From: Erysipelotrichaceae bacterium
GTDB lineage: Bacteria > Bacillota_I > Bacilli_A > Erysipelotrichales > Erysipelotrichaceae
Direction: 5' to 3'
Assembly (NCBI GenBank): GCA_017432005.1
Contig: JAFRKA010000012.1
Coordinates: 1 to 61,967 of the forward strand
Length of the DNA stretch: 61,967 bases
This document shows, piece by piece, positions 1 through 8,211 of this stretch (its first letter is position 1; each line of letters opens with the position of its first letter). Under the pieces are notes generated by a model that worked only from the letters and a program-made list of their open reading frames with translations, searched no databases and had not been told where the DNA came from. The position numbers and the translations under genes are program-made.

Positions 1-145
1 GGTCGGTACCTTATGTGACAGAGAATTCGGTCTTGATGGTGAAGAAGAGTTCATCTTCTATGCGATGCCGGTTGGAACAGTTTCCGTTAATGATAAAGAC
101 AAGGAAAAAGATTTCTACCGATTTGTTGAAGAAGAAGGGCTATAA
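1..145 (+). CDS. C-terminal end of a probable nitroreductase-family flavoprotein (partial)
   Basis: The window opens inside a gene read in frame 2, leaving about 47 codons before TAA. The residues include a GLDGEEEF stretch followed by YAMPVGTV and a charged tail. A short loop, a hydrophobic strand and a PVG turn are typical of the C-terminus of nitroreductase/SagB-type FMN proteins, which reduce nitro compounds or quinones with NAD(P)H. FMN-binding residues lie upstream of the window, so the call rests only on the tail. Another small flavoprotein remains possible. Confidence 0.4.
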   Translation, partial: VGTLCDREFGLDGEEEFIFYAMPVGTVSVNDKDKEKDFYRFVEEEGL

Positions 146-172
146 AAAAGCGCAGGTTCTTGACCTACGCTT
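145..172 (-). terminator. Rho-independent terminator of the small membrane-protein gene
   Basis: An 8-bp stem (150-157 with 163-170, one C/A mismatch) closes a 5-base loop. Read on the minus strand it is followed by six T residues. It overlaps the last codons of the minus-strand gene and lies right behind the convergent plus-strand stop, where it has only a weak T tract. Confidence 0.6.
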
Positions 173-374
173 CTTCAGCTGATTCTTCTGCAGGAGTTTC
201 TTCGACCTCGTCTGAAGTATCTTCTTCAGGCTCATGGAGCTTTTCTTCGAGCGTCTTTTTTGCAACATACACCAGAGCTGCAGCTGCACATACACTGGTG
301 ATACCGATAAATAAACCTAATCTGAAGTTTCTTTTTCTTCTCATTTTTTCGAATTCATGAAATTTTTCCAGCAT
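165..374 (-). CDS. Small single-pass membrane protein, acidic tail
   Basis: This 69-residue protein has a basic N-terminus (FEKMRRKRNFR), one hydrophobic segment at about residues 18-38, and a very acidic C-terminal third rich in Glu. The charge pattern suggests the N-terminus stays inside and the acidic tail is outside. A ribosome binding site AGGAG precedes the ATG. It stands alone between two terminating units and no family is recognised. It resembles YtxH-like small envelope proteins only in general shape. Confidence 0.6.
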   Translation of the reverse strand: MLEKFHEFEKMRRKRNFRLGLFIGITSVCAAAALVYVAKKTLEEKLHEPEEDTSDEVEETPAEESAEEA

Positions 375-412
375 GTTTGTTCTCCTGTAATCAATTATCT
401 CATATTATTGGT

Positions 413-1066
413 TTATCTGCTTTCAGCTTTTCTGAACATCAGGATGATCCAGATGTACATTATCGTCTTAGGAAGCATGAACATACCCATGAGCGGTACC
501 TTGTGTGCAAGCAAGACAACGATCAGATAGAAAGCAAACGAAAGCAGGACCGCGAGATAAAGATATCTGAAGATCTCGTCTTCCTTGGCATCTTTATACC
601 AGAGATACACTGTAAGGATACCGATCAGGGTAAAAGGAATATTACGGTATATTCCCCAGCTCACCGGTGCCTCAGCGGATGTCCAGGCGTTCTGCGGGAA
701 GAAACACAAAGCGATCCTTATCACAGACAGGATCCAGATCAGATAAGTATAGGACTGTTTCTGATCATCGTGATATCTGTTTATTCTGATCTGTTCAAGC
801 AGGACATAGAAGACTGTCATGGTCAAAGAAGTGATTAACTTTCCGATCCCTAAAGCTGCTGTATAATCACCGGCAAGCCAGTAATTCAGGACTCTTGGGA
901 TGAGATGGAAAGCATCGCCACAGCCTAGCAGCAAGGTCGCGATACCCATCAGCCTGATATCTTTACGTCCTTCAGCTTTCCTAATTAATACAATACCGCT
1001 GATGATCGCGAAGACCAGATAACAGACATCAAAGATGCTTTCAGGTAAGGCAGGCATCAGTTTCAT
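413..1066 (-). CDS. Multi-pass membrane protein of unknown function (last gene of the peroxide operon)
   Basis: The 217 residues form about seven hydrophobic segments with short polar loops and a motif GDAFHLIPRVL near residues 50-60. I do not recognise a named family. It starts inside the stop region of the flavodoxin gene (ATGA overlap of 4 bases), so it is translationally coupled to the OhrR-GPx-flavodoxin operon. A membrane redox partner or transporter related to oxidative stress is possible but is only inferred from position. Confidence 0.75.
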   Translation of the reverse strand: MKLMPALPESIFDVCYLVFAIISGIVLIRKAEGRKDIRLMGIATLLLGCGDAFHLIPRVLNYWLAGDYTAALGIGKLITSLTMTVFYVLLEQIRINRYHDDQKQSYTYLIWILSVIRIALCFFPQNAWTSAEAPVSWGIYRNIPFTLIGILTVYLWYKDAKEDEIFRYLYLAVLLSFAFYLIVVLLAHKVPLMGMFMLPKTIMYIWIILMFRKAESR

Positions 1067-1479
1067 AGTTCAGCCTGTATCTTTCTGGCAAATTCTTGAG
1101 CATCTTTCAGATCCTGTTCATCAGGTTTGCCCTTGTGGATCCCTTTGAATTCACCCTTGCAGTGGAATTCTCTTTCATCCATCGGGATACCGACTTTATC
1201 AGCTTCAGCTTTGACTTTCTTGTAGGTTGAGTTCAGCATGGCCGCCGAACCGAAATTGACGATCTTTCCTACTTTATCTTTATCTAATGAGCGGACAAAG
1301 TCACGGACTTCCGGATCGATCGTAAAGGCATAATATGAATTGCCCAGGAAAAGGATATCAACTTTTTCATCGACCGGATGAGAAAGATCCAGTGCTTCAA
1401 CTCCCAAAGCTTCGCCGATCGCTTCAGCCAGTCTTCTGGTATTTCCGGTCTTGGTGTAGTATCTTACAGCGATCTTCAT
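1063..1479 (-). CDS. Flavodoxin-like protein
   Basis: The 138-residue protein begins with the FMN phosphate-binding loop of flavodoxins, YYTKTGNTRRLA at residues 8-19, followed by the alternating beta/alpha pattern and a GNSYYAF segment near residue 46 where the isoalloxazine loop normally lies. Flavodoxins carry one or two electrons between reductases and acceptors in the cytoplasm. It overlaps the GPx gene upstream and the membrane-protein gene downstream by four bases each. It could feed reducing power to a peroxide-handling enzyme, which is inference from the operon. Confidence 0.85.
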   Translation of the reverse strand: MKIAVRYYTKTGNTRRLAEAIGEALGVEALDLSHPVDEKVDILFLGNSYYAFTIDPEVRDFVRSLDKDKVGKIVNFGSAAMLNSTYKKVKAEADKVGIPMDEREFHCKGEFKGIHKGKPDEQDLKDAQEFARKIQAEL

Positions 1480-2024
1480 TTTAAGGCTTCCTCTACGGCA
1501 GCTCTTACTTCATCCATATCGACAGTCGGTTCAAATCTGGCGATGACCTTGCCTTCACGGTCGATCAGGAACTTGGTGAAATTCCATCCGATATATACTT
1601 TGTCACCAAAAGCCTTGTTGTTGAGATCAGAGAATTTGTTCAAGGCTGCATTCTTCAGACCTTTGCCAAAGCCGGTAAAAGGTTTTTCACTTGCCAGATA
1701 GACAAACAGCGGATCAGCATTATCACCATTGACATCGATCTTGGCAAACTGCGGGAATTCCGTACCGAATTTCAGCGTGCAGAATTCATGGATCTCATCA
1801 TCTGAACCCGGAGCCTGATTCGCAAACTGGTTGCACGGGAAGTCCAGGATCTCAAGGCCCTGATCCTTCAGTTCCTTATACATCTTTTCCAATGGCTCAT
1901 AATGCGGAGTGAAACCACATCCGGTCGCAGTATTAACGATAAGCAGTACTTTACCTTTATAATCGGAAAGTGCTACATCATTTCCCTGTCTGTCTTTAAC
2001 GGTAAAATCATATACGGTCTTCAT
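1476..2024 (-). CDS. Glutathione peroxidase-family thiol peroxidase
   Basis: This 182-residue protein carries the family signatures NTATGCGFTP (peroxidatic Cys36, cysteine rather than selenocysteine), LDFPCNQFANQ (Cys64 as likely resolving cysteine) and the C-terminal WNFTKFLID. Such bacterial enzymes reduce hydrogen peroxide and organic hydroperoxides, usually with thioredoxin as donor. Length matches the family. It follows the OhrR-type regulator with a 4-base overlap, so expression should respond to organic peroxides. The usual Ohr partner is absent here. Confidence 0.93.
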   Translation of the reverse strand: MKTVYDFTVKDRQGNDVALSDYKGKVLLIVNTATGCGFTPHYEPLEKMYKELKDQGLEILDFPCNQFANQAPGSDDEIHEFCTLKFGTEFPQFAKIDVNGDNADPLFVYLASEKPFTGFGKGLKNAALNKFSDLNNKAFGDKVYIGWNFTKFLIDREGKVIARFEPTVDMDEVRAAVEEALK

Positions 2025-2491
2025 TTCTGTTCCTCCTGATTTTTATTATTTCTGTATCCCTGATTTTCTAAAAGTTCATATAACAAGTCATAAAGTGCTT
2101 TGGCTTTCGGGAGTGACAGATCGATACAGGCAGCTGCCTGCTTCGGAATCTGTTTGGCCTTTTCCTGCAAGGCTTTTCCCTTTTCTGTGAGTCTGATCTT
2201 CACGATACGCTCATCATCTTTACAACGGCCTCTTTCGATATATCCGGCCTGTTCGATCTTCTTGAGCAACGGCGAGAGCGTTCCGATATCCAGCATCAGT
2301 CTTTCGCCGATCTCTCCGATCGGAATATCATCTTTTTCCCAGAGCACCAGAAAGACGAGATACTGGGTATAAGTCAGCCCCAGAGGTTTGAGCAGAGGCG
2401 TATAGAGCCCATTCACATTCCTGGCTGCCGCATATAACGGGAAGCACAGCTGATTTTCCAGTTTCATCATTTCCGCATCTTCTTTTTTCAT
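2021..2491 (-). CDS. ohrR: MarR-family organic-hydroperoxide regulator (OhrR-like)
   Basis: The 156-residue protein has the OhrR N-terminal signature LENQLCFPLYAA with the reactive cysteine at position 16, followed by LGLTYTQYLVFLVLW and a winged helix (IGERLMLDIGTLSPLLKKIE). In OhrR the cysteine is oxidised by organic peroxides and the dimer leaves its operator. A perfect inverted repeat just upstream fits autoregulation. An AAGGAG ribosome binding site precedes the ATG. It is the first gene of a four-gene overlapping operon with GPx, flavodoxin and a membrane protein. Confidence 0.9.
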   Translation of the reverse strand: MKKEDAEMMKLENQLCFPLYAAARNVNGLYTPLLKPLGLTYTQYLVFLVLWEKDDIPIGEIGERLMLDIGTLSPLLKKIEQAGYIERGRCKDDERIVKIRLTEKGKALQEKAKQIPKQAAACIDLSLPKAKALYDLLYELLENQGYRNNKNQEEQK

Positions 2492-2503
2492 GACTTCTCC
2501 TTA

Positions 2504-2533
2504 TGATACATGTGATACAAATATATTGTATCA
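2504..2533 (-). promoter_or_regulatory. Probable OhrR operator
   Basis: A perfect 8-bp inverted repeat with 5-base spacer, TGATACAA-N5-TTGTATCA (2513-2533), lies just upstream of the regulator start. A third half-site TGATACA sits at 2504-2510. The core TACAA-N-TTGTA resembles known OhrR boxes. It is placed to block transcription of the whole operon. Confidence 0.7.
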
Positions 2534-2691
2534 AATATATTATAGATGTCAAACCTCTTACTGCATTTCAGGCATCATGTACACAGCATAAGATAAAATG
2601 TTTATATTAAGGTTTTATGCATATTATGTGATATTATTTACACAGTTATACATATCAAATCATAAAACATAACGAAAGGCAGTATTTATAT

Positions 2692-3531
2692 ATGAAAAAG
2701 ATAATTGTTTTGTTAAGTATATTGATCATACTGACCGGCTGTTCCGGATCCAAACAGGAAGCAGAACCGAAAACAGATGAGCCTGCAACTACAGATGTGG
2801 ATGCTCTGAGTGCTGATGATCTCTATCATCTGGGATTGGAAGCACTGAAAACCAAAGAATATGATAAAGCGCTTGATTACCTGTTAAAGAGTGTCGAAGC
2901 CGGCGGTACCCTGGCTTATTACGACCTTGGCCTGATGTATTATAACGGAGAAGGCGTTGAAGTAGATGGAGCCAAAGCTCTGGAGTATTTTGAAAAGGGT
3001 GCTGAAAGCGGAGATGGAGATGCTATGGAAATAGCCGGATGGTGCTATGAAAAGGGTATCGGAACAGAAGTCGATGTCACAAAAGCTCTTGAATACTACC
3101 AGAAAGGCGCTGATATTGGCCATGCCTCCTGCATGTCACGGGTCGGCTGGTTCTATGATAAAGGCATCGGTGTCGAAATAGATGAAGTCAAGGCAGCAGA
3201 ATGCTATCTTAAAGCTGCTGAAGCCGGCGATGTCTGGTCTATGAGTACCATAGGTTACTGCTATTTATACGGGGCAGGTGTAGAAGAAGATGATGAAAAA
3301 GCCTACCAGTGGTTTGTCAAAGCGGCAGATAACGATAACGCATGGGGCTGTTACTACCTTGCCGCAATGTACACTGAAGGTCTCTATGTAGATGTATCGG
3401 CCGAAAAGGCTAAAGAATATCTGGAGAAAGCCGTCAGCATAAATGATGAAGATGTCATCAATGCCATCAAGGAAGAAATCGCCAGTGGCTATTTCCCTGC
3501 TGAAGTCGTTCCTGATTCACTGAAAAACTGA
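2692..3531 (+). CDS. Sel1-like (TPR-type) repeat lipoprotein
   Basis: The protein begins with a lipoprotein signal ending in the lipobox LTGC (Cys16), then a short acidic linker, then five or six Sel1-like repeats of about 36 residues. Recurring motifs are A..YFEKGAESGD, WCYEKGIG and ALEYYQKGAD. Sel1 repeats form an alpha-solenoid used for protein-protein contacts. The mature protein should be anchored on the outer face of the membrane. It stands alone with its own terminator, and no partner is evident. Confidence 0.88.
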   Translation: MKKIIVLLSILIILTGCSGSKQEAEPKTDEPATTDVDALSADDLYHLGLEALKTKEYDKALDYLLKSVEAGGTLAYYDLGLMYYNGEGVEVDGAKALEYFEKGAESGDGDAMEIAGWCYEKGIGTEVDVTKALEYYQKGADIGHASCMSRVGWFYDKGIGVEIDEVKAAECYLKAAEAGDVWSMSTIGYCYLYGAGVEEDDEKAYQWFVKAADNDNAWGCYYLAAMYTEGLYVDVSAEKAKEYLEKAVSINDEDVINAIKEEIASGYFPAEVVPDSLKN

Positions 3532-3559
3532 TAGGATCATCAATTACAATTCATTCCAC

Positions 3560-3592
3560 AGATCTGATATTGAAAAGTATCAGATCTTTTTA
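3560..3592 (+). terminator. Terminator of the Sel1 lipoprotein gene
   Basis: A perfect 10-bp stem (AGATCTGATA with TATCAGATCT) around an 8-base loop is followed by TTTTTAT. Confidence 0.85.
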
Positions 3593-3680
3593 TAGAACAA
3601 TAAAATATGAAGATTTAAAAAATATTACAGGCAGGAAAATAAAAAAGTATTAGAATAATTAAGTACGTAAGGAGAAAGAA

Positions 3681-4277
3681 ATGAAAGAGAATCTTAAAAA
3701 GTATACACTCTGTCTTATTCTGATGTTTATCATCGCCATCATCATCGGCGTCTTTATGGTCATGTATCCTGATATCTCACTGGCCACCCTTGGTGTCACA
3801 GTAGCTATGTTCATGATCTTCAACGGCCTGGTGCTTATTTTCCTTGACATTAAAGCGTGGAGCTACAACCTTCCTTTTGAAGGTATGTTACAGGGTATCC
3901 TGCGTGTAGTCCTCGGTGTCCTGCTGTTCAGAAATCCTGATGCTATGGCTGTAGAGATCGGTATCGTTCTGGGAGTATGGATCATCCTCTCCGGATTCGG
4001 CGGAATCAAACTGGCATATCATCTCCGTTACACTGATGCCCCATGGGTACTGATGATAATCGTGAATGTTCTGAATATCCTCATCGGAGCAGCCGTTCTG
4101 TATTCGCCGGTGCTTTCTTCCATGGCTCTGACGACTTCTGTCGGTATGGTCCTGATCATCTCTTCTGTTCTGAATATCATCTATGTATTCATGATCAAAA
4201 GAAATCTGAAAGAACTGGAAGAAGCTGTTCTGAATCAGCTGAATCAGCCTCAACAGCCTGTTGAAAACGATCAGTAA
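3681..4277 (+). CDS. HdeD/DUF308-family membrane protein
   Basis: This 198-residue protein has six hydrophobic segments arranged in pairs, the pattern of the HdeD/DUF308 family, including the phrases GVFMVMYPDISLATLG and GVLLFRNPDAM, which resemble its internal repeats. The short Gln/Pro-rich tail (residues 185-198) is cytoplasmic by the positive-inside rule. HdeD proteins are linked to acid stress in enterobacteria, but their role in Gram-positives is unclear. AAGGAG precedes the ATG. It is monocistronic. Confidence 0.8.
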   Translation: MKENLKKYTLCLILMFIIAIIIGVFMVMYPDISLATLGVTVAMFMIFNGLVLIFLDIKAWSYNLPFEGMLQGILRVVLGVLLFRNPDAMAVEIGIVLGVWIILSGFGGIKLAYHLRYTDAPWVLMIIVNVLNILIGAAVLYSPVLSSMALTTSVGMVLIISSVLNIIYVFMIKRNLKELEEAVLNQLNQPQQPVENDQ

Positions 4278-4297
4278 TCACAACAGATCATAAGATC

Positions 4298-4334
4298 AAA
4301 AAAGCATCAGTCTTATTCAGGCTGATGCTTTTTC
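4298..4334. terminator. Bidirectional terminator between convergent genes
   Basis: An A-rich side, the stem AAAGCATCAG/CTGATGCTTT, an 11-base loop and a T-rich side occur between the HdeD-like gene and the convergent acidic-protein gene, so it can stop transcription from either direction. Confidence 0.8.
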
Positions 4335-4353
4335 TATAGTTTCCTGTTATGTA

Positions 4354-5397
4354 TTAAAACTGATAGACACCGAACTTTCGTTCTTCTTCTTTTATCTTCA
4401 TCCTGATCTTTTCTGCGACCATTCTGTTAAGCGGTGAGTGATCAGGATCGTCTTCGTTTTCTTCAACGATCTTATCCGCAAAGATATAACCTATAGGCGA
4501 CAGATGCGCATAATACTTATTTATATCCTTCTCTGTTTTATCAGCTTCGTTTATTTCCGAGTCTATCTGTGATTCACTGCCGTCATCATACGGATCGTAA
4601 TGCACATAGCCTGTCACTTCGTTGCCTTTTACCAGTTTGAAACATAAACAGCCATTCTCTCTGTCGAGATCACGTACATCGATCTGATCCAGAGAAGTAA
4701 AACCGTACTGATACTGAGGAACAGGTCCGACCAGTGAATAATCATCGCTATACTCACCGTTATCCTCCATGAACCTTTTAATGTTGGAAAGATCTTCTTC
4801 GCTTGGGCTGTAATCATATTCGCTGATACTGACATCAATGTTTCCGACATGGTCAGGATCCAGTTCATATCTTTCGATCTTTTCATCAAAAGTGATATCC
4901 AGTTTCTTTACCTGTTCAAAGAAGTTCTCTTCCTCAAAAGGGGAACCCGATAACGGATAATAGTCATTTTCTCCGATCAGATACAGTCCGTAATTACTCG
5001 CATTGAGTATACAGAATCTTCCTGTTCTGAAAATTTCACAACATTTGCTGTCACTGACCGGATAATCATAATAATCCCATTTCTGATCAGGGTCTTCATT
5101 TACTTCCGTTCTGATCAGACATATCGGCAATTCATCAAGACTCAGAAGAAAATACGGTTCACTGTCCTGCTTTTCAGCTTTTGTGTCATCAGTCTGCACA
5201 TATCTGTCGATCTTTGAGCTCAGGAAAAACTTTCCTTCACCATTGTAGTCTTCAAGATGATCAAAGATCTGATCATCATATCTTGAACTTCTTCTGCCTT
5301 GCTTAAAAAGTTCCATGATCTCGTTGGCCTTGTCACAGGCAATGATCCTGACAAAGGAAAGATCAGTCTGATCTTTTTTATTCATTAATTCTGTCAT
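4354..5397 (-). CDS. Unknown large acidic soluble protein
   Basis: This 347-residue protein has no signal peptide or membrane segment. It is very rich in Asp, Glu and Tyr, with stretches such as YDYPVSDSKCCEIF and EYDYSPSEEDL. I do not recognise a domain. A GGAGG ribosome binding site precedes the first ATG (MTELMNKKD), which supports this start. A second ATG five codons later is also possible. It forms a single-gene unit between a terminator and a small membrane protein gene. Confidence 0.7.
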   Translation of the reverse strand: MTELMNKKDQTDLSFVRIIACDKANEIMELFKQGRRSSRYDDQIFDHLEDYNGEGKFFLSSKIDRYVQTDDTKAEKQDSEPYFLLSLDELPICLIRTEVNEDPDQKWDYYDYPVSDSKCCEIFRTGRFCILNASNYGLYLIGENDYYPLSGSPFEEENFFEQVKKLDITFDEKIERYELDPDHVGNIDVSISEYDYSPSEEDLSNIKRFMEDNGEYSDDYSLVGPVPQYQYGFTSLDQIDVRDLDRENGCLCFKLVKGNEVTGYVHYDPYDDGSESQIDSEINEADKTEKDINKYYAHLSPIGYIFADKIVEENEDDPDHSPLNRMVAEKIRMKIKEEERKFGVYQF

Positions 5398-5424
5398 TTA
5401 TCTGCCTCCACTTATTATTGTCTC

Positions 5425-5458
5425 AAAAAAACGCAGCTGCACAAAGCGTAACTGCGTT
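5425..5458 (-). terminator. Terminator of the small membrane-protein gene
   Basis: The stem AACGCAG/CTGCGTT (5430-5436 with 5452-5458) is followed on the minus strand by a run of seven T residues. Confidence 0.75.
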
Positions 5459-5485
5459 ATTCAGTTCAGTTATAAAAGATGACTA

Positions 5486-5923
5486 TTAAGCTTCTCTTCC
5501 TTCTTCGTAGGCTACTTTAACTGTATTGGCTGCAACGACGAGCAGAACAGCGAAAACCAGTTCAACCATCAGCGAAATGACGTTAGAGGTATTGAAACCC
5601 TGTTTAGCAGCATTGATCAGGTTGTTGGCAACAGAATAAACTGCTGAAACGATAGCCAGGATGAATGTCGTTTTGGCGTACTTGCCGTTCTTGGAAGACA
5701 GGATAGCAAGAATGCCGGTAACAACATCGATAAGGCCGAGCACGATAAGAGCGATGCCGCTGAAAGTCAATGTGCCGGCGTCAGTATTTACGCTGTTTGC
5801 GATCTCAGGATCACCTTTTGCACCATACAGAATCAAAGCACCTAAACCAACGACGACAAGAGCACCGATAACTGTCAGTATACCGACGATCTTCATTATT
5901 TTTTGAGCAGTAGATAATTTCAT
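5486..5923 (-). CDS. Four-helix membrane protein of unknown function
   Basis: The start was placed at the ATG of MKLSTAQKIMKIVG because it is preceded by AAGGGG with good spacing. The open frame further upstream runs through the intergenic region and lacks a ribosome site. The 145 residues hold four hydrophobic helices with small loops, one containing GDPEIANSV, and a short charged C-terminus (YEEGREA). It resembles small DUF4064-like membrane proteins. No role can be assigned. Confidence 0.7.
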   Translation of the reverse strand: MKLSTAQKIMKIVGILTVIGALVVVGLGALILYGAKGDPEIANSVNTDAGTLTFSGIALIVLGLIDVVTGILAILSSKNGKYAKTTFILAIVSAVYSVANNLINAAKQGFNTSNVISLMVELVFAVLLVVAANTVKVAYEEGREA

Positions 5924-6072
5924 TTTATTTTTCCCCTTCGTTATATAAAACATTATAGTCTTTTCTGAAGGATAAGACAAAAGGTATGAACTTTCAAACG
6001 AGCTTACTGATAAAGCATCTGTGACTTCACAGATTGTATAATGATTATACAAATCGAAAAAGGAAACACGAT

Positions 6073-6432
6073 ATGATCAGCCGTTCGATCGTCTATGTCT
6101 TGCTTACCTGCATGTTCATGATGATCGGGATCGTCCTGATCGATACGGTCGTTCCGTTCATCATCCTGAACGTCGTCTTCTTCGGCTTCAATGCCGTCTA
6201 CCGGCCACTGCTGCAGTCGATGCTCAACGGTTTCTCCCGCAAGAGCGATGCACCGGTCGTCGGTGTCTATAATTCGATCTCGAGCATCGGGACCATCGTC
6301 GGTTCCCTGGTCTCGGGTTTCGTCTATGAAGTATCTCCCAAGGGATCCTTCGTCTATGCGGCCATCGCCTTCGGACTGGCCATCCTGTGTGCTGTCCTTC
6401 AGCAGAAAGACAGTGAAGTGTCAGATAACTGA
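6073..6432 (+). pseudogene. C-terminal fragment of an MFS transporter
   Basis: The 119 residues align in style with the last three to four helices of a major facilitator: a helix pair, the segment GVYNSISSIGTIVGSLVSG typical of TM11, and a final helix followed by a polar tail. The remaining eight or nine helices are missing. An ATG with an upstream AAAGGAAA site is present, so it may still be translated, but it cannot form a normal transporter. The M24 peptidase gene follows after 17 bases, so an intact ancestor may have been a peptide or amino-acid exporter linked to it. Confidence 0.6.
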
Positions 6433-6449
6433 TCGGAAAGGAATCAATT

Positions 6450-7604
6450 ATGATCGTCAGTGAAAGAAGAAAGAAATGTTTTGCCGAATTTGAAAAGACC
6501 GGACTCGACGGCATCCTGTTTGCCGGAGGTGCCAATTTCCAGTATCTGGCTGAATGCACATCCTACTTTTGGCAGCGCTACTGCTTCAATCTGGATGCAC
6601 CGGTCGCCGGTTCCCATATCATACCGGAAGTCATGATCTACATGAACAAAGAAGGAAAGACGACGATCCTGACTATTCCTTCCAAGAAAGATCATTTCGA
6701 TACGACAAAGAATGACGTCGTCGTCAGTTTCATGGATCAGTTCGAAGATGAGCTCAGACATATCGTCGACGGCAAAAAGATCGGTATCGGCAGAGACTGT
6801 GATGACTGGTTCGTCCGTACGCTCAAGGAAGTCGATCCTGAGATCGAAACCGTCAGTGCGGAAACGATCTTCGATGATATCAGAAGGATCAAGGACAAAG
6901 AAGAGATCGACAGGCTGCGCAAGCTTGGCAAGTTTACTGATGATGCAGTCATGTATGTGGTGAAACACATGTATGAAGGCATGACGATGTTTGAATGCGA
7001 AAGAGGCATCATCGACTATGGTCTCACCCACGGCATGCAGGATCTGTCCTTTGCGCCGACCTGCGGTTTCAAGACCAGAAATACGGAGAATGCGAAAAAT
7101 ATCGAACCGTTCGAACCGGAAAGAAAACTGGTTCCGGGAACGATGGTCGCCTTCGATATCGGCTATATGGATCAGGGCTACTGTTCCGACTGGGGACGTA
7201 CTGTCTATTACGGCAAGGCTCCACAACTGGTCAAGAAAGGCTATGAAGCCTTACAGGCATCTGAGTGCTACATGGTCTCTCAGATCAAGCCCGGTGTAAC
7301 AAGGTTCGGTGATCTCTATGATCTGATCTGTGACAAAGCGGAAGAGCTTGGTTACTACGACTATCTGCGTTTCAAGAGAGATGAACCGGGCGGAAACGGT
7401 CACCACATCGGCTCGGAAGTCCATGAAGTCCCGTTCCTGATCCCGGGTACAGAACTGGTCTTACAGCCGGGTATGGTGTTCTGCAGTGAACCGAAGATGT
7501 TCTTCCCGAATGAAGGATACATGAGAGTAGAAGATATGATCCTGGTAACGGAAGACGGTGCTGAGTTCCTGACCAATTTCCCAAGAGACCTCTTTGAGAT
7601 CTAG
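6450..7604 (+). CDS. M24-family metallopeptidase (Xaa-Pro aminopeptidase/prolidase type)
   Basis: The 384-residue protein shows the creatinase-like N-domain and the pita-bread catalytic domain from about residue 150. Metal-ligand regions are visible: FDIGYMDQGYCSDWGR (two Asp), GHHIGSEVHE (His), CSEPKMFFP (Glu) and MRVEDMILVTEDG (Glu). These enzymes use two metal ions to cleave at proline-containing peptides in the cytoplasm. Length is normal. It shares a transcript with the MFS remnant upstream and ends at its own terminator. Confidence 0.9.
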   Translation: MIVSERRKKCFAEFEKTGLDGILFAGGANFQYLAECTSYFWQRYCFNLDAPVAGSHIIPEVMIYMNKEGKTTILTIPSKKDHFDTTKNDVVVSFMDQFEDELRHIVDGKKIGIGRDCDDWFVRTLKEVDPEIETVSAETIFDDIRRIKDKEEIDRLRKLGKFTDDAVMYVVKHMYEGMTMFECERGIIDYGLTHGMQDLSFAPTCGFKTRNTENAKNIEPFEPERKLVPGTMVAFDIGYMDQGYCSDWGRTVYYGKAPQLVKKGYEALQASECYMVSQIKPGVTRFGDLYDLICDKAEELGYYDYLRFKRDEPGGNGHHIGSEVHEVPFLIPGTELVLQPGMVFCSEPKMFFPNEGYMRVEDMILVTEDGAEFLTNFPRDLFEI

Positions 7605-7611
7605 ACACAAT

Positions 7612-7644
7612 AAAAGCCTTCGGATACTTCCGGAGGCTTTTTTT
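7612..7644 (+). terminator. Terminator of the M24 peptidase unit
   Basis: The stem AAAAGCCTTCGG/CCGGAGGCTTTT has one mismatch and a 6-base loop, and is followed by a T run. Confidence 0.85.
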
Positions 7645-7659
7645 CTGTCAAGATATTTC

Positions 7660-8190
7660 TTATTTCTTTACCCAAACGTCAAAGTAGTTCATCACGCCTG
7701 AATAACCGCCGTGTTCGGCTGTCTGGAAAAGCAGCTTCGTCTTTCCCGGATAGCCGGTGATCTCTTCATCACCGATCAGGAAGATGATCTCTTCCGTCTC
7801 GCCGTCATCATATTCGATGGTCATGTAATCATCAGTATATCTTCCGTTGTTGGGGGTATCCAGACGTTCGATCCTGATCGAATAGGTGAAGCCCAGATCC
7901 TTATCGAGACCTGCATAATGTCCTGTTCCGTCGGCGTTGAAGGACAGCTGTTCAGGATCGATATTCGGACAGTACCATTCCCCACTCAGCTCTTCCGTAA
8001 GCTGAGCGATCATCTGTTCGTCAGTCAGCTCGGTCCCTTCTGTCGGTTCCTCGACTGTTTCTGTCGTTTCATCCTGACCGTTGTCGTTAACCGGCTCTTC
8101 GGTCTTGTTTTCTTCTTTCTTGCCGCATGCGCCAAGACATACGATCATCAGACAGATCATAAGTAATTCATTTATTTTCTTCATTTTCAT
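7660..8190 (-). CDS. Lipoprotein with acidic linker, unknown function
   Basis: The signal peptide ends in LGAC (lipobox) and is followed by a Glu/Thr-rich linker to about residue 60. A compact beta-rich domain follows with GEWYCPN, FNADGTGHYAG and YDDGETEEIIF. The wording (W...D.TG.Y) resembles the lipoprotein at 21543, so both may belong to one lipocalin-like family. It should be displayed on the outer face of the membrane. It sits 21 bases downstream of kbl on the same strand and could be read from that transcript. Confidence 0.75.
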   Translation of the reverse strand: MKMKKINELLMICLMIVCLGACGKKEENKTEEPVNDNGQDETTETVEEPTEGTELTDEQMIAQLTEELSGEWYCPNIDPEQLSFNADGTGHYAGLDKDLGFTYSIRIERLDTPNNGRYTDDYMTIEYDDGETEEIIFLIGDEEITGYPGKTKLLFQTAEHGGYSGVMNYFDVWVKK

Positions 8191-8211
8191 CTCCTATATC
8201 CTTATATACAA

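Noticed and set aside
5924..6052. Upstream extension of the four-helix membrane protein
   Set aside because: The extra residues are polar and unrelated to the protein, and AAGGGG lies before the internal ATG instead.
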